Assembly (NCBI GenBank): GCA_029641185.1
Contig: JAPWGK010000001.1
Location: 1,438,501 to 1,502,500, forward strand
Direction of reading: 5' to 3'
Length of the DNA stretch: 64,000 bases
Source of the DNA: Pseudofabraea citricarpa
Lineage: Eukaryota; Ascomycota; Leotiomycetes; Helotiales; Dermateaceae
Shown here in pieces: positions 58,038-64,000 of this stretch. The first letter of the stretch is position 1; every line of letters starts with the position of its first letter. The notes beneath the pieces were generated by a model, which saw only the letters and a list, made by a program, of their open reading frames with translations, did no database searches and was not told the origin of the DNA. The position numbers were made by a program, and so were the translations under genes.

Positions 58038-60415
58038 CTAAACCGCCTGCACATAATTTGCAGGTACGCTCTTGATGAGGCCTCCTTTCTCGACCTCGGC
58101 CCACCCATCACCTGGATCTTCTTTAATCAGAACGAACCGCTCCCCTTCAGCCATACTGTGCTCGGCCTCACTTTGTGCCGTGTATTCATAAAGCGCCTCG
58201 ACATATTTCAACTTTTTGGCTCCACGTTTGGGCGCTACCGCTGGGCCTTGCTTTTTACCTGCGATACTACCAGCCATCGACGAGCTGGAATTCGAGACAA
58301 TTGACGATGGCCGGTTCGTCGGTGGTGGCGATGCTATCAAATCTATATAAGCCGTCGGGACAAGTCCCTCCTTGTAGCCGACTTTGATCTTGGTCCAGCC
58401 TCCATCTGTTTACTTAGTTAATAATTGCCATGGACAAAAATCGGAATTTGCATACCATCTGGCTCGAGTATCACGACTTCTTTGCCTTCCGCCACTGTCA
58501 CCTCTTCGTCGCCATTTGCATCATATGCATACAGCATTTTGCCCCTCTGTTCATTTGATGACCCATTGGCACCAACAGAACTTCCAGGTAGCTCGCTGAT
58601 GTAAGCGGCAGGCGGAGGAGCTACCACGCGGTTCTTTCTCAGTGTTGTTGGTCCACTGATACTGCTGGCTTTGATTGTACTGCTCCTCTCTGGAACACTC
58701 TCTTCTGTTGGTGTTCTTGGGGCTCCTGTGATTGACCTTTGCGCACTGGCCGAGTAGCCAGAGCTCAATGAATTCATCGTATTCGTTCTACTAATACCAG
58801 GAGCCTCTGCACTGCCATTTCCGGCCACTGAGGCTCGGTTTCCAACTGAGCCCGCGGCCTCTTGTCGTTCTGCTTTGAGTTTCTTCCGTTCGTCCTTGGT
58901 TGATTCTCCAGGACATTCTGCTGGCACCTTCATCTCGCACTTACTATGACATGTATATCCACAATCCCTGCAGTCAAATCCTTTTGCAGATAGACCCCAG
59001 ATCCTCTCCCCACAGAGATCGCAATTGGTCGGGATCTTGAAAGTTTGGGATTTGAAGTTGTGGCTCTTCGCTCCTAGGGTAACGTCTCCAACAGCCTCTG
59101 TGATAGTTGAGGTTTCGACTTCCGCGGTCAATCTCTGATGATCCACTTGGTGCAAGCTTTCTTGCAATGAAAATATCGCTTTGACAACCTCCACTTCATC
59201 CCTCTTATCTTTTCCTTCTCGTATCTGCTGTTTAACTCGTTTCGCACCTTCTACCTCCCGTCTTTTTGTGTCTACCTGCCGCCTCAATTCGCCCAACTGA
59301 CTCTTTGATTTACCCAATACGTTGCGCAGGAATACCTTTGCTGTGTCATCGATTATCATAGCGTCGTCGTCGTGCCACAATGGGCTGGGTTCAAAAACTT
59401 TGTCGGGTGGTTCGTTCCAGGGTGCTGCATTGTGTCGGACAAACATCATAGAGTCCAGGACAGGTTGATTGCGTGGAATTTCAGTCGCGAGATGATTGAC
59501 AAAGTCGGTGCTCCGTTTTAACATGCCAACTTCGAGCTCTGCTGCCAGTGACCAAATCGAATTGAGCTTAACCGTACGTGATTCTGATAGGTCCTGGAGG
59601 CTGTCGAGAAGATCAGGAGTGTATTCATGATAGTACTTCTCTTTCTGCTTATTAGTGACCCGGATGTTAATGAGGTAGCTGTTTTTGACATTGTGCATTT
59701 CGAGGGTTTGCTGCTGGTAGGCATTTTGTGCTTTAGACTTGGAATAATCGAAGGCAGATTCGGCTTTCTTCCGCTTGTTCTCCAACTCCTGACAAGATGC
59801 ATCATATTTACCCTTCATCTTCCGCAAATCTCCATAGGAGGAGTCTCTCTCTTTCTCCAGCTTGTCCGCATACTCTGCATGTCGCTTCCGGAGTTCTTCA
59901 TAGCGACCGGCAAGCACTTTTAGGGGGTCTGCGAGCTGAGATATGAGTTCGCCGCCGAATCGGTCGTGTTCTGCGGCTCGGGATTCGAGGGTTGTGAGTT
60001 GGGTAGTCCAGATGGTCAGAGAGGCACTGCGCGCGGATATGTCAGCGATTCTCAACCCAACAAGCAGCGAAGCTAGAATACCTTTCGAGTGAGCCCGGGG
60101 TCATTGCTGGAGTATCTCCTACACTCAGACTGCTTGACTTCTTCGACTTCCTCTCAAAGTATTTCTTTGCGAGCGCATTGAGCTTTGCGCTGTACTCCTT
60201 TTCTATGACACTCCGTTCTCGATAGAATTGCTGGATATCGTCCAGCCATGCGATTCCGTTGCCCACCCATGCGTTGACCGGCTTGAAAGCATCCTTGGAA
60301 GGGAAAGATCAGTCTATCTGGCCGAGTCTGTAGGGGCTCGTACTCGTCCTCGCATGTACCAGGCACTTACTTTCAGCTCCAAGCCGAATTGCGGCGTTAT
60401 ATCAACATCTGCCAT
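58038..60415 (-). CDS. BZZ1: Bzz1-type F-BAR/C1/double-SH3 protein
   Basis: Four exons: 60415-60371, 60293-60082, 60026-58456, 58405-58038 (731 aa). An FCH/F-BAR membrane-curving domain opens the protein (ADVDITPQFGLELKDAFKPV, WLDDIQQFYRERSVIEKEYSAKLNALAKKY) and continues as a long coiled coil to about residue 290. A C1 zinc domain follows (HNFKSQTF.IPTNCDLCGERIWG, CRDCGYTCHSKC, about 410-460), then a Ser-rich linker. Two SH3 domains end the protein: MLYAYDANGDEEVTVAEG..DGGWTKIKV and EALYEYTAQSEAEHSMAEGE..DGWAEVE. Yeast Bzz1 binds Las17/WASP at cortical actin patches and promotes Arp2/3-driven actin assembly in endocytosis and salt tolerance. The domain order matches fungal Bzz1 exactly. The gene is divergent from DBP5. 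Confidence 0.93.
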
Positions 60416-61067
60416 TTCTTCCGAGGCAAGGCTTTGTGAGGATCAAGTGCAAATCATGGACCACTTCCAGAATCGCGCGACGGCATGGCCAACTCTCTCG
60501 GAAGGGCTGGAGAAGGATAGGGTGCGTACGAGGTTGGTGTCTTGTGAAAGTGGTGGGGTTTTGGGGCTCATGGGCTTGGGCTTGGGCTTCGGCTTCCAGA
60601 AATCAGCATAAATCGGGTATTGGCTTCGCCGCTTTCACCAAGGCGTGGCCTAGCCTCGCTAGCCCAGCTGAGCCAATGGCGGGCAGGCTAGCGGCATGGC
60701 GGGGTAGTCAGGAAATGCGACAAAATTCCAGAGCTCTCTGTTTTGTTCCTGACAAGCTACCTGGGTATCATCTACTGCACCTGTTTACCTACTTACCTGC
60801 ATCTACAATCTCCCTCTTCCTCTAAGCTACCTCTGTTCTCTCACAATTCACCTCGAGCCCTCTTCAGGTACCAACCCAGTTGCCTGCTTACCTACCTACG
60901 ACCCTGACCGCAACCACACGTCTCCCGCGTCAACCCCTCCACCTTCCTTCCTCCCCCCAACAACACACTTTTGAAGTTGCGCCAACGAAGCTTTCAACGC
61001 AACCACTTCCTTGCGGGCGCCTCTTCTTCAAGTCACTCGCCACTGAACCCATAAACAACACACCACA
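60416..61067. promoter_or_regulatory. Bidirectional promoter region, bzz1 / DBP5
   Basis: 652 bp between two divergent start codons. Pyrimidine-rich tracts precede DBP5 (60780-61030), and the DBP5 start context is CACCACAATG. No individual factor site is claimed. Confidence 0.6.
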
Positions 61068-62744
61068 ATGTCTGGCTCTCTAGCTGATCGAATCAGCAAA
61101 CCTGTGGACGCGGATGCAGCAGCTGCCCCATCTCCTGCAGCTGAAGCCAAGCCCACACCCTCTACATCCTGGGCAGACGAAGTTGCTTCACCTATTGTCG
61201 AAGCCAAAGGTGCAGAACCAAGCTTGGATGAGGCACAGGTCGATGGCACCGTTGAGCAACTGGGAGGGTCTGGCCTTCACGATACGCAGTTTGAGGTTGA
61301 AGTCAAGCTTAGCGATATCCAAGGAGATGAGTCGAGTCCGCTCTACTCCATTAACAGCTTCGAGCAACTCGGAATGTAAGTCTGACTTCTCTATGAGCTT
61401 TCCAACGCATTGTGCATCCCGTGGGCACCTCAAATTCTAACATTATCTGTAGCAACAACCAGATCTTGAAGGGCCTGTATTCTATGAACTTCAAGAAACC
61501 TTCCAAGATCCAAGAGAAAGCTCTACCTCTTCTGTTGCGGGAACCAGCAACCAACATGATCGCCCAGTCTCAATCCGGCACAGGAAAGACCGCAGCTTTT
61601 GTCATCACCATCCTGTCACGCCTAGACTATAGTAAACCTACTCAGCCACAGGCCCTCTGCCTTGCTCCCAGTCGTGAACTAGCCCGGCAGATCGAGGGCG
61701 TTATTCGTAGCATTGGGCAGTTTGTTGATGGTTTGACTATTCAGCCTGCTGTGCCTGGCACCGTAGAGCGCAACGCTAAGGTTCAGGCAATGGTTGTTGT
61801 TGGTACGCCTGGGACTGTGATGGATCTCATTAAGCGCAGACAAATCGATGCGTCACAGATGAAAGTCATGTGCTTGGATGAGGCCGACAACATGTTGGAT
61901 CAACAGGGTCTCGGTGACCAGTGTCTTCGTGTCAAGCAGTTAGTACATCCACCCCGGTATTGATCCACTACTTACATATTTAGGATGTTGCCAAAGAGCA
62001 TCCAGGTGCTTCTTTTCTCCGCCACGTTTCCTGATACTGTCATGAGATATGCAGAGCAGTTCAGTCCAAACGCAAATCAAATCAAGTTGCGTCAAGATGA
62101 GCTTACAGTCTCCGGTATTAAGCAAATGTTCATGGACTGTCCGTCTGATGAGAGCAGAGTCGTGATTCTTAGCCAGCTTTATGGCCTAATGACGATTGGA
62201 TCTTCTATCATATTTGTCAAGGTGAGATTTCACTTTAGCTTCATGTGCGCTTCATCTCTAATATTTACATCAGAAACGAGAAACTGCTTCGACTATTGCT
62301 GCGCGCTTGACAACAGATGGACACAAGGTTGTCGCAATTCACGGTGCATTTGAGGGTGCCGAGAGAGACACAATCCTCGAAGATTTCAGAGCTGGTCGTG
62401 CTAAGGTGCTCATCACCACCAACGTCCTAGCTAGAGGTATCGATGTGCAATCAGTCTCGATGGTTATTAATTATGATATTCCGATGAAGGGTAGAAGTGA
62501 GTCGGAAGCCGATGCTGAGACATACCTACACAGAATCGGTCGTACTGGAAGATTTGGACGCGTTGGAGTTTCTATCAGTTTCGTTCACGATAGACGCACT
62601 TTCAGTGCACTTGCAGAGATCGCCAATCTATACAGTATCGATCTAGTCAAGCTGAATCAAGATGACTGGGACGAGACAGAAGAGGTTGTCAAACGCATCA
62701 TCAAGTCGAGCAGAGCTGGCACGAATTTCAAGGGCAACAACTGA
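61068..62744 (+). CDS. DBP5: DEAD-box RNA helicase Dbp5 (mRNA export)
   Basis: Four exons: 61068-61375, 61453-61938, 61984-62221, 62274-62744 (500 aa). The N-terminal 60 residues are Ala/Pro-rich and include TSWADEV, conserved in Dbp5. Helicase motifs in order: Q motif ([12 protein letters not shown]), Walker A SGTGKT (145-149 core), Ia as [12 protein letters not shown] at 245-248 (LDEADNML), III as FSATF, IV (IIFVKKRETA), V ([13 protein letters not shown]) and [13 protein letters not shown]. Dbp5 is activated by Gle1-InsP6 at the cytoplasmic face of the nuclear pore, where it strips Mex67 and Nab2 from mRNPs, and it also acts in translation termination. The distinctive [17 protein letters not shown] and final [14 protein letters not shown] segments separate it from eIF4A. 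Confidence 0.95.
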
Positions 62745-64000
62745 TTAACGATAATTTCCACAAACACATTTTCATTTGGGAGGTTTCTTGAGTAGCAGGG
62801 GGGGCGGATTCGCACTGCTATCATATACGGATCTTAGAGACACAAAAGTGCTTGACTTTTGTGCTTGAACGAAGCTACTGCGGGGATATTTGCTTGAGCT
62901 TTATGGATGCTAGATGGAATGGAGGAACAAGCTCAGATCAGCTCAGATAGGGAGGCCCAGATAGGAAGTCCAGGCCAATTTGGCAAGATTTGTGAGGCAG
63001 AGAGCTATGATGCAGATAGCAAAATACCAATAATGTCAGCCATAACGAGAACTTGATGACTGCAAGTGCTTTATCCGGATCTTCAATTTTAAGCTTCTTA
63101 GCCGCAGAAAGACTATAGAAGCGCTGCCTTTCATGCATCTACACTATTTCCACCCATCCGGACCTATTCGAGGGCCTATCCCAGGCTGAGTTCCTGCAAA
63201 TAATCTGGATGGTCTCGCCGCCTGCACATGGCGAGGTCACGTGGACATGCTCCTGTCGGCGGCTAGAGGGCGCGTACCTGGATAATTGGACGACATGACT
63301 CCCAGAAACTACCAAAACAGCAGCCGAGACTGCAGACAGCGCGTAGCCACATGCGACGGCCAGAAATCTATCTCTAAGCCCATGCAACTGGAGACTAATG
63401 ACGCGATGGCGTTCGTGAGTGCAGTCGGGAGCCATTGGGTGCTCGAAATAGCAACCGCTGGCTATGACTGCGGCGCCTGGCTATGAGGTTCATGTATCAT
63501 CTTTTTCCCCTTCTCCTGTTGTTTCTGTGTTTCTGTTTCTCATTCATATCCGCAGTAGCATTGTATTATCACGACATCTTGTTTTTCTTTGCATTTTTTC
63601 CTTCTCGTGGTCATTGTTATGGGAACCGTTTAAAGGAAGAGAAAAGTTTCTTCGCATTTGTTTTGGCTTGTAATGATGTTGAGACGCTGGCCGCCTCCTC
63701 TACCGTAATCTCTGCTTCTTCGAGGTCAGTTTCATTCTTTTGTGTCATGTTGGTCCTTCATTTTACTTGGATGTTTGGCCGTTGTCTGGCCTTTGTTAAG
63801 CGTTGGAAGGAGGCATTGCTATTGAGGCATTGCCACATTGCAGAGCGGGAGCTGAAAGATGTTGTCACGGCATGGTCACTGACTTCAAGCATAGCTTTGT
63901 CTATAATGGCATCATTCTCAATATGCCTTCTCCTTATCGTCTACACATTTTCGACACCGGCTATGGCGACCATTTCTTTATCATCTGAGTTCTCGAAGTT
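62745..64000. other. Intergenic after DBP5
   Basis: DBP5 3' flank, then no secure gene. See the low-confidence small candidate at 62938-63435. The last 500 bases are T-rich with short frames only. Confidence 0.45.
62938..63435 (-). CDS. Possible small membrane-protein gene (weak)
   Basis: ATG at 63435 opens MAPDCTHERHRVISLQLHGL, followed by a hydrophobic stretch (VACGYALSAVSAAVLVVSG) and a good donor (GTACGC) after VVQLS. A candidate acceptor (TTATTTGCAG) continues the frame to a stop at 63139, giving about 70 aa. A second ATG frame begins immediately after (MHERQRFYSLSAAKKLKIED, 63138-62938) and also has a hydrophobic segment. They could be exons of one gene or unrelated noise. No family is recognised. 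Confidence 0.25.

Overview
This window is nuclear DNA from a filamentous ascomycete. Nearly every gene is split by short (about 45-110 nt) GT-AG introns with CTNAC-type branch sites. The gene set is diagnostic of Pezizomycotina: an NsdD/SUB-1-type GATA factor, a CFEM-GPCR, a GH72 glucanosyltransferase, an Ayg1-like hydrolase and a LaeA-like methyltransferase. The flavour suggests Leotiomycetes, but this cannot be fixed without a database search. No tRNA, rRNA or CRISPR was recognised. All gene models below were spliced by eye and checked for reading-frame closure. Stretches called empty are those in which I recognised no gene.

Layout. 0-14 kb holds conserved or housekeeping genes: the 3' end of a monocarboxylate-transporter-like MFS gene, the kinetochore subunit DSN1/Mis13, a caspase-like/C2H2 zinc-finger protein, a CFEM-domain seven-helix receptor, and glutamate-cysteine ligase. 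14-33 kb is very gene-poor. It contains one AT-rich element with terminal inverted repeats (16.2-16.7 kb) and one gene, the developmental GATA factor nsdD, with about 11.9 kb upstream in which I see no gene.

33.3-48.2 kb is an accessory-type block: a Zn2Cys6 regulator, a possible short-chain-dehydrogenase remnant, an Ayg1-like alpha/beta hydrolase, a LaeA-like methyltransferase, a CYP52-like P450, a siderophore-type MFS transporter and an acyltransferase-3 membrane protein. This is the usual composition of a secondary-metabolite or tailoring cluster, but there is no PKS, NRPS or terpene cyclase in the window. Co-function is therefore a hypothesis.

48.2-54.5 kb is another long gene-free, simple-repeat-rich stretch. 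54.5-62.7 kb returns to conserved genes: a GPI-anchored beta-1,3-glucanosyltransferase (Gel/Gas), the F-BAR/C1/SH3 protein Bzz1, and the mRNA-export helicase Dbp5, divergent from bzz1. The last 1.2 kb holds only a weak small-gene candidate.
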